This document shows, in pieces, positions 7,663 to 14,935 of a stretch of 23,482 nt of DNA. The notes beneath the pieces are model-generated. The model was not told where the DNA came from. It did not search any database and saw nothing but the letters and a program-made list of their open reading frames with translations. The DNA comes from Anaerolineales bacterium (GTDB taxonomy: Bacteria > Chloroflexota > Anaerolineae > Anaerolineales > UBA6663). Position numbers and translations under genes: made by a program. How positions within the stretch are numbered: the first letter of the stretch is position 1; the number at the start of each line of letters is the position of its first letter. The stretch is from positions 1 to 23,482 of the forward strand of contig JAGOBN010000008.1 in NCBI GenBank assembly GCA_017999235.1, written 5' to 3'.

Positions 7663-9125
7663 TACCCCGCCTGTTCCGCCAGCTCCACGGCTTTCATCAT
7701 GGCCTTGGCCTTGTTGACGGTCTCCTCGTACTCGCGCGCCGGGTCGGAATCGGCCACGATGCCGGCGCCGGCCTGCACGCTGACCGTGCGCCCGCGCGCC
7801 ACCAGGGTCCGGATGGCGATGCAGGTATCCAGCGACCCATCAAACGAGAAGTAGCCGATGGCGCCGCCATACGGCCCGCGCGGCCCCGGCTCCAGTTCGG
7901 CGATGATCTCCATGGCCCGCACCTTGGGCGCGCCGCTGAGGGTGCCGGCCGGGAAGGTGGCGCGCACCAGGTCAAAGGCGCTCAGGCCAGGCTTCAGCCG
8001 GCCGGCCACATGCGAGACGAGGTGCATGACGTGCGAGTAATGCTCGACGGTGAAGAAATCCGGCACCTGGACACTGCCGTATTCCGAGACCCGTCCGAGA
8101 TCGTTGCGGCCCAAATCCACCAGCATCACGTGCTCGGCGCGCTCTTTGGGATCGGCCAGCAGGTCCTTCTCCAGCGCCGTGTCTTCGGCCGGCGTCTGGC
8201 CGCGCGGACGCGTGCCGGCGATGGGGCGCAGGGCGGCCTGCCGGCCTTCGAGCCGCACCATCAGCTCGGGCGAGGCGCCCACCAGATAGAGCGGTTCGCC
8301 GTCCACGTCCCCAAACTCAAAGTAAAACATGTAGGGCGAGGGGTTCAGCCGGCGCACGGCGCGGTAGATGCTGAAGGGATGCGCGCCCGTCTCACGGGTG
8401 AAGCGCTGGGAGAGCACCACCTGGAAGATATCGCCGGCGGCGATGTACTCCTTGGCGGCCCGCACGCCGGCCTCATATTGCGCCTGGGTCAGGTTGGACG
8501 CGAAGGCGCCGGCGGGGGCAGAGTCGGCCGGCGGCGGGGCCGGCAGGGGGCCGCGCAGCGCCGCTTCCAGCTCATCCAGCCGCGCTTCGGCCGCGGCGGT
8601 GTCGCCGTCGAAGGCATGCGTGATCAGCACCAGGCTGCTGCGCGCGTGGTCGAAGGCCACCAGGGTATCGGTCAGCAGGAAGATTGCGTCCGGCAGGGGC
8701 GCCGCGGCCAGATGCTGGTGCAGGGTCGGCTCGAAGAAGCGCACGGTCTCATAGCCCAGGTAGCCCACCAAGCCGCCCAGAAAGCGCGGCAGGCCGGCGC
8801 GGTCGATGGCCGGGAAGCGCGCCAGCTCCGCTTGCAGGGCGTGCAGGAAATCACCGCCGGCGGGCAGCGGCACGGGGCGCGTTTGGCCGGCCGCCGAACA
8901 TTCCAGCGCGCCGGCCCGGGCCACGTAACGGGCGCGGGGCTGCACGCCGATAAACGAGTAGCGCGCCACGCGCTCGCCGCCTTCCACGGATTCAAGCAAA
9001 AAGGACGGGCCGCGGCCGCGCAGTTTGAGGTACGCCGTGGTCGGGGTATCCAGGTCCGCCGGCAGTTCGCGCACCAGCGGACGCAGGGGGCTGGTTTGGG
9101 CAGGGGGGGCCAGTTCAGCCAACAT
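7662..9125 (-). CDS. trpE: Anthranilate synthase component I
   Basis: TrpE converts chorismate to anthranilate with ammonia from TrpG. From the ATG at 9125 it has 487 residues, normal for the family. The N-terminal LLES motif that forms the tryptophan feedback-binding site is present (SFLLESVEGGERVARYSF). Chorismate-binding signatures follow: PSPYMFYFEF, PIAGTRPRG, LVDLGRNDLGRVS, PAGTLSGAPKVRAMEII, and GPYGGAIGYF. A strong GGAGG lies six bases before the ATG; the frame continues upstream to 9260, but that is T-box leader. As the first gene it is controlled by the leader at 9160-9558, and the LLES motif suggests additional feedback inhibition by tryptophan. Confidence 0.97.
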   Translation of the reverse strand: MLAELAPPAQTSPLRPLVRELPADLDTPTTAYLKLRGRGPSFLLESVEGGERVARYSFIGVQPRARYVARAGALECSAAGQTRPVPLPAGGDFLHALQAELARFPAIDRAGLPRFLGGLVGYLGYETVRFFEPTLHQHLAAAPLPDAIFLLTDTLVAFDHARSSLVLITHAFDGDTAAAEARLDELEAALRGPLPAPPPADSAPAGAFASNLTQAQYEAGVRAAKEYIAAGDIFQVVLSQRFTRETGAHPFSIYRAVRRLNPSPYMFYFEFGDVDGEPLYLVGASPELMVRLEGRQAALRPIAGTRPRGQTPAEDTALEKDLLADPKERAEHVMLVDLGRNDLGRVSEYGSVQVPDFFTVEHYSHVMHLVSHVAGRLKPGLSAFDLVRATFPAGTLSGAPKVRAMEIIAELEPGPRGPYGGAIGYFSFDGSLDTCIAIRTLVARGRTVSVQAGAGIVADSDPAREYEETVNKAKAMMKAVELAEQAG

Positions 9126-9159
9126 GGGCAGCCTCCGGCGCTGGCGGGGACCAGCGCTT

Positions 9160-9190
9160 AACAAAACTCTCCCGCGCCATTTGGGACGAG
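9160..9190 (-). terminator. Leader terminator competing with the T-box antiterminator
   Basis: On the minus strand CTCGTCCC (9190-9183) can pair with GGGAGAG (9173-9167), leaving one G bulged, and is followed by TTTTGTT. The 5' arm is the 3' side of the antiterminator, so the two structures are mutually exclusive, as in transcriptional T-boxes. Confidence 0.7.
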
Positions 9191-9258
9191 CGCGGAAAGC
9201 TCGTGGTGCCACCCAATTGCTGAGACAGGCCGGCGCCCCCGCCAGACGACGGGGAAAC

Positions 9259-9289
9259 AAAAAACCCTGTTGGTGATGACAACAGGGTT
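9259..9289 (-). terminator. Terminator-like hairpin inside the trp leader
   Basis: A perfect 10-bp stem, AACCCTGTTG / CAACAGGGTT, with the 7-nt loop TCATCAC is followed by a run of Ts on the minus strand. It lies between stem I and the T-box sequence. It may be the leader's stem III or an upstream attenuator. A shorter CCCCG/CGGGG hairpin closer to the T-box is another stem III candidate. Confidence 0.6.
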
Positions 9290-9564
9290 GGCCGCCAGTC
9301 TCACTCTTCCGGCGCCTCTTGGAGTGGATACCAATTTAGCGCCTGCGCGTTGATAACGGTCGCGTTTCCGGCCGAGCCTAGTGGTTGGGCGATGGTTGGC
9401 CGCCCTGACGTTCGGCTGGGCAACTCGGAGGTCCATTCAGCTTCCGCGCTTGGATCGGGCTTGCACCGTCGGGCGAACTCAGTTCACCCTTGCCCGACTC
9501 TCTGGCCGCCGCTGTGAAGCGTACTCGTCCTCGTCGTCGTATTTAGGCTATCGGATTGGCAAAG

Positions 9565-9594
9565 CTTATAGCACACAACGAAAACCGATGTCAA
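9565..9594 (-). promoter_or_regulatory. Promoter of the trp operon
   Basis: A perfect -35 box TTGACA (9594-9589) and the -10 box TATAAG (9570-9565) are separated by 18 bases, and the -10 is preceded by an extended TGC. Transcription would start near 9558, just ahead of T-box stem I. The -35 lies only 20 bases past the stop codon of the upstream gene. Confidence 0.8.
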
Positions 9595-9614
9595 GCACCA
9601 GTTTCAAAACCGGC

Positions 9615-10001
9615 TCAGTCCCGCACCAATTCCTTGATGACATCGCGGGTCAGGCGGATCTCAAAGTGTTTGGGGCCGCTGGCGTCGGCGGTCAGGTACG
9701 GCAGGGAAATGGTGACGGCGGCCTGGGTCTTTAGTTCGCGCAGCGCATTCTGAGCCGCTTCCACCATGCGCTGGTAGGCCACCTTGTCGTCGGCCACCTT
9801 AACGCCGGTCTGCTCAAAGGCCTGGGAGAGCAGCCAGGCCACCACGGCCTGCTCCTCGCGGTCGGCGGGCGCCGCGAACCGTTTGGGGAGCGCGGCCTTG
9901 GGGCGCGGCGCCACGCCCTCGCGCCGGCGCACATACGTCCCCACCCCATAGGCTACCGCTACAACTACCAAAGCTAAAAAGATCAGCGTACCAATAGGCA
10001 T
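9615..10001 (-). CDS. Membrane-anchored protein resembling an isolated DnaK nucleotide-binding lobe fragment
   Basis: The protein has 128 residues. Residues 4-20 are a single hydrophobic segment, followed by a basic stretch (VRRREG) and a Pro/Ala linker, which suggests an N-terminal anchor with the rest in the cytoplasm. Residues about 47-128 read like the DnaK region after the phosphate-2 motif: a helix AVVAWLLSQAFEQTG, then YQRMVEAAQNALREL, then SLPYLTADASGPKH and LTRDVIKELVRD. In DnaK the equivalent LPYITADATGPKH segment belongs to lobe IIB of the ATPase domain, which contacts nucleotide-exchange factors. The ATP-binding motifs, other lobes and the substrate-binding domain are all absent, so it cannot be an active chaperone. 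The start codon is ATG with a weak ribosome-binding site. Its role is unknown. Confidence 0.8.
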   Translation of the reverse strand: MPIGTLIFLALVVVAVAYGVGTYVRRREGVAPRPKAALPKRFAAPADREEQAVVAWLLSQAFEQTGVKVADDKVAYQRMVEAAQNALRELKTQAAVTISLPYLTADASGPKHFEIRLTRDVIKELVRD

Positions 10002-10071
10002 GTAGTCTCAAGAAAACTCAAGTACCGGCGCCGCCCCAACCTGGGCCAGTGGGCCGGCCGCACCCGCGGCC

Positions 10072-10290
10072 CTAAGCGCCGTCTTCGGTCGGCGGGCGGC
10101 GGAGGCTGGCCGGCCGCATATCAGTCCACAATTCATTGATATAGTTCAAGCAGTCTTGCTTGGAGCCGGTCTTGCCGGCTTCGCGCCAACCCGCGGGGAG
10201 ATCCCGGTCAGCCGGCCAGACCGAGTACTGCTCCTCGTCGTTCACCACCACCGTGTAGATCCGCGCGTCCTCAACTTCATCACGATTCAT
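10072..10290 (-). CDS. MbtH family protein
   Basis: This 72-residue protein matches the MbtH fold signature: [15 protein letters not shown], then the conserved LPAGWREAG, and C-terminal [17 protein letters not shown]. The conserved tryptophans and the WTDMRP motif are present. MbtH proteins bind adenylation domains of non-ribosomal peptide synthetases and help them fold or act. No NRPS gene lies in this window, so this copy is an orphan here. The ATG at 10290 is preceded by CAGGAG with ideal spacing; the frame extends upstream to 10416, but that region contains a promoter and has no family similarity. Confidence 0.9.
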   Translation of the reverse strand: MNRDEVEDARIYTVVVNDEEQYSVWPADRDLPAGWREAGKTGSKQDCLNYINELWTDMRPASLRRPPTEDGA

Positions 10291-10342
10291 GGCGAACTCC
10301 TGAGTGAACGGCTCCGCTGTGGTCTCCAGTTGCCGCAGGGAA

Positions 10343-10371
10343 AGTATAGAGGAGATTACAGCCAGGAGCAA
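10343..10371 (-). promoter_or_regulatory. Possible promoter of the mbtH gene
   Basis: The minus strand has TTGCTC (10371-10366), a 17-base spacer, and TATACT (10348-10343). The -10 box is one base from consensus while the -35 is weaker. Transcription would begin about 45 bases before the mbtH ATG, independently of queG. Confidence 0.45.
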
Positions 10372-10416
10372 GGAGTGGGAGCCGGCGCGGCCAAACGCGG
10401 ACACGGGGCCGCCCAC

Positions 10417-11544
10417 TTAACCCGCCAGAACGCTTTGGAACTCGGCCCGCACGTGGGGATCCGCTTCGCCGGCGGCATAGGCCGCCACGCGCCCGGCGGC
10501 GCCCAATTGCCCCAGCGCCCAGCCGGCGTGACCGCGCACCAGGGCGCTGGCATCGGTCAGCCGGCGCTCCAAAGCCGGGATTAACTCGGGCCGGCCGCTG
10601 TTGCCGGCGGCCACACACGCGTTGCGCACCAAGCGTTCGCGCCCCAGCCGGGCCAGGGCCGTCCCCGCAAAGCGCGCCGGAAAACCGGCCGCGTCCAGAT
10701 CCAGCAGATCCGCCAGCGGCGGCGCGGCGCGGTCTGGCGTGAGCGGAAAGAAGGCCGGCTCCAGCGTCGTGACGCCGAACCGCTGCCACGGGCACACGTC
10801 CTGGCACACATCACAGCCAAAGACCCAGTTGCCCACCTGCGGGCGCAAATCCCGGGGAAACCAGCCGTGATGCTCGATGGTCAAGTAGCTGATACAGCGG
10901 CGGGCGTCCAACATGTACGGCTCGGGAAAAGCCTGGGTGGGGCAGGCCGCCAAACACCGCGTGCAGGACCCGCATTGCGTTTCGCGGCCGGGCGGGTCAT
11001 ACCGATCGAACGCGGCCGTGGTCAGGATTTCACCCAGGAAGATGGTGCTGCCCCGGCGGGGATGAATCAATAGAGTGTTTTTGCCAATGAAACCCAGGCC
11101 GGCCTGCTGCGCATGGCCGCGCTCGAGGAGCGCGCCGGTATCCACGTAGACGCGGGTTGCGGCCGGCGCGGGACTCTGGGCGCGCAGCCAGTCCGCCAGC
11201 CTCTCCAGCCGCGCCGCCATTATCGGATGGTAGTCCGCGCCCCACGCGTAGGCCGCAATCCGGCCCCGGCCGGGATCAGTGAGCACGGCCGCCGGCGCGG
11301 CGCCGGTGCGGTAATCCAAGCCGACCATGATCAGAGATTGCACGCCGGGCAGGATGAGGTTGAGATCCCGCCGGCGGGCCAGCCGATCCGGGCGGGCCAG
11401 ATACGCCATCTCCCCATGCCGGCCGGCCGCCACCCAGGCCAGGTAGGCCTCCAGGTGCGGGGCCGGCCGCGCCGGCGTCACGCCGGCCAGGTTGAAGCCG
11501 AGGCCGGCCGCCTGAGCCTTGAGCGCCAGCGTTGAGATCACCAT
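10417..11544 (-). CDS. queG: Epoxyqueuosine reductase
   Basis: QueG reduces epoxyqueuosine to queuosine in tRNA anticodons, using cobalamin and two 4Fe-4S clusters. At 375 residues it has normal length. The catalytic region VYVDTGALLERGHAQQAGLGFIGKN is typical, with the proposed catalytic Asp in VDTG. The ferredoxin-like cluster motifs are CGSCTRCLAACP and CDVCQDVCPW. The C terminus has HEAT-like repeats (RNACVAAGNSG, HAGWALGQLG) as in other QueG proteins. The ATG at 11544 has an AGGA seven bases upstream. It is divergent from the ABC transporter operon, with about 120 bases between the start codons. Confidence 0.95.
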   Translation of the reverse strand: MVISTLALKAQAAGLGFNLAGVTPARPAPHLEAYLAWVAAGRHGEMAYLARPDRLARRRDLNLILPGVQSLIMVGLDYRTGAAPAAVLTDPGRGRIAAYAWGADYHPIMAARLERLADWLRAQSPAPAATRVYVDTGALLERGHAQQAGLGFIGKNTLLIHPRRGSTIFLGEILTTAAFDRYDPPGRETQCGSCTRCLAACPTQAFPEPYMLDARRCISYLTIEHHGWFPRDLRPQVGNWVFGCDVCQDVCPWQRFGVTTLEPAFFPLTPDRAAPPLADLLDLDAAGFPARFAGTALARLGRERLVRNACVAAGNSGRPELIPALERRLTDASALVRGHAGWALGQLGAAGRVAAYAAGEADPHVRAEFQSVLAG

Positions 11545-11596
11545 GCGGCCATCCTAACATACGGCCGCCGGTCGGTGAAAAAAAGGACAAATTTAG

Positions 11597-11626
11597 TTGG
11601 CTTTCTTTGAGAGGCTGTGCTATAAG
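11597..11626 (+). promoter_or_regulatory. Promoter of the polyamine-type transporter operon
   Basis: A -35-like TTGGCT (11597-11602), an 18-base spacer and TATAAG (11621-11626) with extended TGC precede the binding-protein gene. The -10 context TGTGCTATAAG is identical to that of the trp promoter. Transcription would start about 30 bases before the ATG at 11664. Confidence 0.65.
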
Positions 11627-11663
11627 ACGCGTCCCACAGTCCCACATATCCACGGAGGAGAGC

Positions 11664-12851
11664 ATGAAACGCAAAGCGTTCTGGTCGCTGTTGCCGGCCG
11701 CCGCCTTAGTTGTTTCCGCCTGCGCCCCGGCGGCGGCGCCCACGCCGGCGGCGCCCGGCGGGCCATTGGCCAGCATCGGGGAAGGTGAAGGCGAAGTGGC
11801 CATCGTTTCCTGGGCTGGCTATATCGAGCGCGGCGCCACGGACCCGAAGTTTGACTGGGTGACCCAATTCGAGAAGGACACGGGCTGCAAAGTCACCAAC
11901 AAGACCGCCGCCACCTCGGACGAGATGGTGGCCCTGATGAACGAAGGCGGCTTTGACCTGGTGACGGCCTCCGGCGACGCCAGCAACCGCCTGATCTCCG
12001 GCGGGCGCGTCCAGGAGATCAACATCAGCTTGGTCCCCAGCTACAGCAAGATTGACCCGCGCCTGCAGAACGCGCCCTGGCACACCGTGGACGGCAAGCA
12101 TTACGGCGTGCCGTATCAATCCGGCTCCAATGTGCTGATGTACAACACCGAGGTCTTCGGCGACCAGAAGCCGGACAGCTGGAATGTGGTCTTCGAGGAG
12201 ATGACCCTGCCGGACGGCCAGAGCAACAAGGGCCGGGTGCAGGCCTACGACGGCCCGATCTACGTGGCCGACGCCGCCCTGTATCTGATGGCCCACCAGC
12301 CCGAGCTGGGCATCCAGGATCCGTATGCCCTGACCCGCGACCAGTTCAACGCCGCCCTCGACCTGCTGCGCCAGCAACGCGAGTTGATCGGCCGCTACTG
12401 GCACGACGCCTTCATCCAGATGGATGACTTCACCAACGAAGGCGTGGCCGCCTCCGGCTCGTGGCCGTTCCAGGCCAACCTGCTGGCCTCGGGCGGGGCG
12501 CCGATCGCGTATGTCGTCCCCAAGGAGGGCGCCACCGGCTGGGCCGACACGACCATGCTGCACATTGACGCCCCGCACCCGAACTGCGCCTACAAGTGGC
12601 TGGAGCACTCGCTCAACCTGAAACTGCAGGGCGACCTGGCGGCCTGGTTCCAGACCATCCCGGTGGTCCTGGACGCCTGCCAGGGCAATGAACTGCTGGG
12701 CGAGAACGGCTGTGTGGCCAATGGCCTCAACACCTTCGACGAAATCCGCTGGTGGCGCACGCCGACCACCGACTGCGGCAATGGCAGCAAGGACTGCGTG
12801 CCGTACCATGAGTGGGTGACGCAGTACGTGGCCGTCATCGGCGGCCGCTAA
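11664..12851 (+). CDS. ABC transporter substrate-binding lipoprotein, PotD-like
   Basis: This secreted lipoprotein of about 395 residues starts at the ATG at 11664, behind a strong GGAGGAG. The signal peptide MKRKAFWSLLPAAALVVSAC ends in a lipobox with the cysteine at about residue 20, followed by an Ala/Pro linker. The mature part resembles spermidine/putrescine-binding proteins: IVSWAGYIERG near the start, FEKDTGCKVTNK, GGFDLVTASGD, and the hinge segment GVPYQSGSNVLMYNTEVF. It is followed by the matching ATPase and two permeases. Polyamine is the most likely ligand class, but related clusters import other small cations or carboxylates, so the ligand is not settled. Four cysteines in the C-terminal part may form disulfides. 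Confidence 0.88.
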   Translation: MKRKAFWSLLPAAALVVSACAPAAAPTPAAPGGPLASIGEGEGEVAIVSWAGYIERGATDPKFDWVTQFEKDTGCKVTNKTAATSDEMVALMNEGGFDLVTASGDASNRLISGGRVQEINISLVPSYSKIDPRLQNAPWHTVDGKHYGVPYQSGSNVLMYNTEVFGDQKPDSWNVVFEEMTLPDGQSNKGRVQAYDGPIYVADAALYLMAHQPELGIQDPYALTRDQFNAALDLLRQQRELIGRYWHDAFIQMDDFTNEGVAASGSWPFQANLLASGGAPIAYVVPKEGATGWADTTMLHIDAPHPNCAYKWLEHSLNLKLQGDLAAWFQTIPVVLDACQGNELLGENGCVANGLNTFDEIRWWRTPTTDCGNGSKDCVPYHEWVTQYVAVIGGR

Positions 12852-12874
12852 ACCCAGGCCACTTGACCCAGACC

Positions 12875-12913
12875 GACGGACGATCGCCGGCTAAACTCCG
12901 GCGATCGTCCGTC
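12875..12913 (+). other. Perfect 16-bp hairpin between the binding-protein and ATPase genes
   Basis: GACGGACGATCGCCGG and its exact complement are separated by CTAAACT. No T-run follows, so it is not a classical terminator. Such hairpins between a binding-protein gene and the rest of an ABC operon commonly stabilise the upstream mRNA and lower downstream expression. It ends 13 bases before the next ATG, which has no clear Shine-Dalgarno. Confidence 0.75.
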
Positions 12914-12926
12914 GTCTCACCTACGT

Positions 12927-13961
12927 ATGAGCCTCAACCCACCCGCCGTCCGCTTCACCAACGTCAGCCGCCATTTTGGCGAGGTCCGCGCTGTGGACGC
13001 CGTCAACCTGGATATCCAGAGCGGCGAATTCTTTACCCTGCTCGGCCCGTCCGGCTCCGGCAAAACCACCTGCCTGCGGATGATCGCGGGCTTTGACCAG
13101 CCCACCGCCGGCGCCATCCTGCTCTATGGCCGGGAGGTGACCAACCTGCCGCCCTATGAGCGCGAAGTCAACACGGTGTTCCAGGATTACGCGCTCTTCC
13201 CGCACATGACGGTGGGCGACAACGTGGGCTACGGGCTGATGATCAAGCGCGTGGCCCGCGCCGAGCGCGACCAGCGCGTGACCGAGATGCTGGAGCTGGT
13301 GCGCCTGCCGGGGCTGGCCGGCCGCAAGCCCTCCCAGCTCTCCGGCGGCCAGCGCCAGCGCGTGGCCCTGGCGCGCGCGCTCATCAACCACCCGCGCGTC
13401 CTGCTGCTGGATGAGCCGCTGGGCGCCCTGGACCTGAAACTACGCCAGGAAATGCAGGTGGAACTGAAGTCCATCCAGCAGCGCGTCGGCATCACCTTCG
13501 TCTTCGTCACGCACGATCAAGAAGAAGCCCTGACGATGAGCGACCGGATCGCGGTCTTCAACCGCGGCCGGATCGAGCAGGTGGGCGCCCCGGCCGAGAT
13601 CTACGAAAGCCCGGCCACGGCGTTTGTGGCCGGCTTTGTGGGCATCTCCAACCTGGTACGCGGCGCGGCGGCCCAGGCCCTCACCGGCCGGCCCGAAACC
13701 TTCACCGTCCGCCCGGAGAAGATCCACCTGCGCGAGCCCGGCACACCGCTGGCCGCGGACGAATACGGCGGCGACGGCCGCATCCGCGAGGTGGTCTACC
13801 TGGGCATGCACACGCGCTATCGGGTCAGCCTGGAGTGCGGGTGCGACCTGATGGTGGTGGAGCAGAACCTGCGCACCACCTCGCTGGATGTGCGCGCCGC
13901 GCAGGACCGGCCCGTGCGCCTGACCTGGGAACGCGCCCATACCCGCGCGCTGGCGGATTAA
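12927..13961 (+). CDS. potA: ABC transporter ATP-binding protein, PotA-like
   Basis: This is the ATPase of the polyamine-type importer, 344 residues. Walker A is GPSGSGKT (residues 40-47), the Q-loop lies in [11 protein letters not shown], the ABC signature is LSGGQ (138-142), Walker B is LLLDEP (159-164), and the switch histidine is H196 in VTHDQEE. The C-terminal TOBE-like part carries [10 protein letters not shown] and [10 protein letters not shown], as in PotA. The ATG at 12927 is the natural start, although the bases before it hold no obvious ribosome-binding site and a strong hairpin ends just upstream. The permease gene begins three bases after the stop. Confidence 0.93.
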   Translation: MSLNPPAVRFTNVSRHFGEVRAVDAVNLDIQSGEFFTLLGPSGSGKTTCLRMIAGFDQPTAGAILLYGREVTNLPPYEREVNTVFQDYALFPHMTVGDNVGYGLMIKRVARAERDQRVTEMLELVRLPGLAGRKPSQLSGGQRQRVALARALINHPRVLLLDEPLGALDLKLRQEMQVELKSIQQRVGITFVFVTHDQEEALTMSDRIAVFNRGRIEQVGAPAEIYESPATAFVAGFVGISNLVRGAAAQALTGRPETFTVRPEKIHLREPGTPLAADEYGGDGRIREVVYLGMHTRYRVSLECGCDLMVVEQNLRTTSLDVRAAQDRPVRLTWERAHTRALAD

Positions 13962-13964
13962 CCC

Positions 13965-14909
13965 ATGGCCGCCGCCGCTCCCCGCCCGCCGGCCGGCCCC
14001 GACGCCTGGGGCCGGCTGTCCACCTTTTTTTACACCCGCCCGCGCCTGCTGCTGCTGGCCCTGCTGGCGCCGCCGCTGCTCTGGCTGGGCGTCGTCTATC
14101 TGGGCTCGCTCCTGGCCCTGCTGGTCCAGAGCTTCTACGCCATCGACGAGTTCACCGGCCGGGTGGTGCGCGTGTTCACCCTGCGGACCTACGGCCAATT
14201 ACTCGACCCCGCCAACGTCGATATTTTCGCACGCACCACGGCCATGGCCGCGGCCGTGACCGTGGCGGCGGCGCTGCTGGCGTTTCCGCTGGCGTATTTC
14301 ATCGCCCGCTACGCCGCCGGCCGGCTGAAGGCCTTGCTCTATTTGGCCGTGATCCTGCCGCTCTGGTCCAGTTACATCGTGCGCGTGTATGCCTGGAAGT
14401 CCATTCTGGCCCGCGAAGGCATTCTCAGCTGGGTCTTCGCCCAACTGGGGCTCAGCGGGGTGCTGGACGCGGTGCTGGCCCTGCCCGGCCTGGGGGGATC
14501 GTCCTTGTCCACCTCGGCGCTGGGGATGTTCCTGGTCTTTCTCTACATCTGGCTGCCCTACATGATCCTGCCCATCCAAAGCGCGTTGGAGCGCGTGCCA
14601 GCCTCCCTGCTGGAAGCCTCCGGCGATCTGGGCGCGCGGCCGGGCGAGACCTTCCGGCACGTCATTCTGCCGCTGGCGTTTCCGGGCGTGGTGGCCGGCT
14701 CCATCTTCACCTTCTCGCTGACGCTGGGGGATTTCATCATCCCCAGCATCATCGGCAATTCGAGCTATTTCATCGGCATGGCCGTGCTCCGGCACCAAGG
14801 GACGGCCGGCAACGTCCCGCTGGCGGCGGCCATGACCGTGGTGCCGATGTTGATCATGGGCGTCTACCTGCTGGTGGCGCGCCGGCTGGGGGCTTTTGAT
14901 GCGCTGTAA
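13965..14909 (+). CDS. potB: ABC transporter permease, PotB-like
   Basis: This is an inner-membrane permease of 314 residues with about six hydrophobic helices. The EAA loop that docks on the ATPase reads EASGDLGARPGETFRHVILPLAFPG, near residue 220. LGDFIIPSIIGN after the loop is characteristic of the PotB branch. The N terminus carries a short Pro/Ala-rich cytoplasmic extension before the first helix. It follows the ATPase gene by three bases and is probably translationally coupled to it; GGCGGA inside the preceding stop region is the likely ribosome-binding site. Confidence 0.92.
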   Translation: MAAAAPRPPAGPDAWGRLSTFFYTRPRLLLLALLAPPLLWLGVVYLGSLLALLVQSFYAIDEFTGRVVRVFTLRTYGQLLDPANVDIFARTTAMAAAVTVAAALLAFPLAYFIARYAAGRLKALLYLAVILPLWSSYIVRVYAWKSILAREGILSWVFAQLGLSGVLDAVLALPGLGGSSLSTSALGMFLVFLYIWLPYMILPIQSALERVPASLLEASGDLGARPGETFRHVILPLAFPGVVAGSIFTFSLTLGDFIIPSIIGNSSYFIGMAVLRHQGTAGNVPLAAAMTVVPMLIMGVYLLVARRLGAFDAL

Positions 14910-14935
14910 AGCGGGGACTCCGGGACCAGTGACTG

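Larger units (their letters stand above)
9160..9558 (-). promoter_or_regulatory. T-box riboswitch, tRNA-Trp specific
   Basis: This leader of about 400 nt precedes trpE. The antiterminator at 9214-9183 is a near-textbook T-box: GGG, the 7-nt bulge UGGCACC, a 6-bp helix ACGAGC/GCUCGU, then CCC. Stem I elements are visible upstream: AGAGA (about 9503-9499), the distal-loop motif GGUGCAAGCC (from 9467), and the specifier loop GAAUGGACC. Its UGG codon (9435-9433) is followed by A, as in known specifier loops. UGG reads tRNA-Trp, which fits the operon. Uncharged tRNA-Trp should stabilise the antiterminator and allow transcription of trpE through trpA, including trpS. Confidence 0.92.

Noticed and set aside
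7200..7670. Target-site duplication around the GxxExxY element
   Set aside because: Bases outside the two arms (GATCA on the left, TACCC on the right) do not match, so transposition cannot be claimed from duplication evidence.
9126..9260. N-terminal extension of TrpE, since the frame is open to 9260
   Set aside because: The region is the T-box antiterminator and terminator, and a strong GGAGG sits correctly before the ATG at 9125.
11545..11600. Leaderless promoter for queG (TAGGAT six bases before the ATG)
   Set aside because: The same bases form a plausible AGGA ribosome-binding site and the -35 match is poor, so neither a promoter nor leaderless translation is supported.
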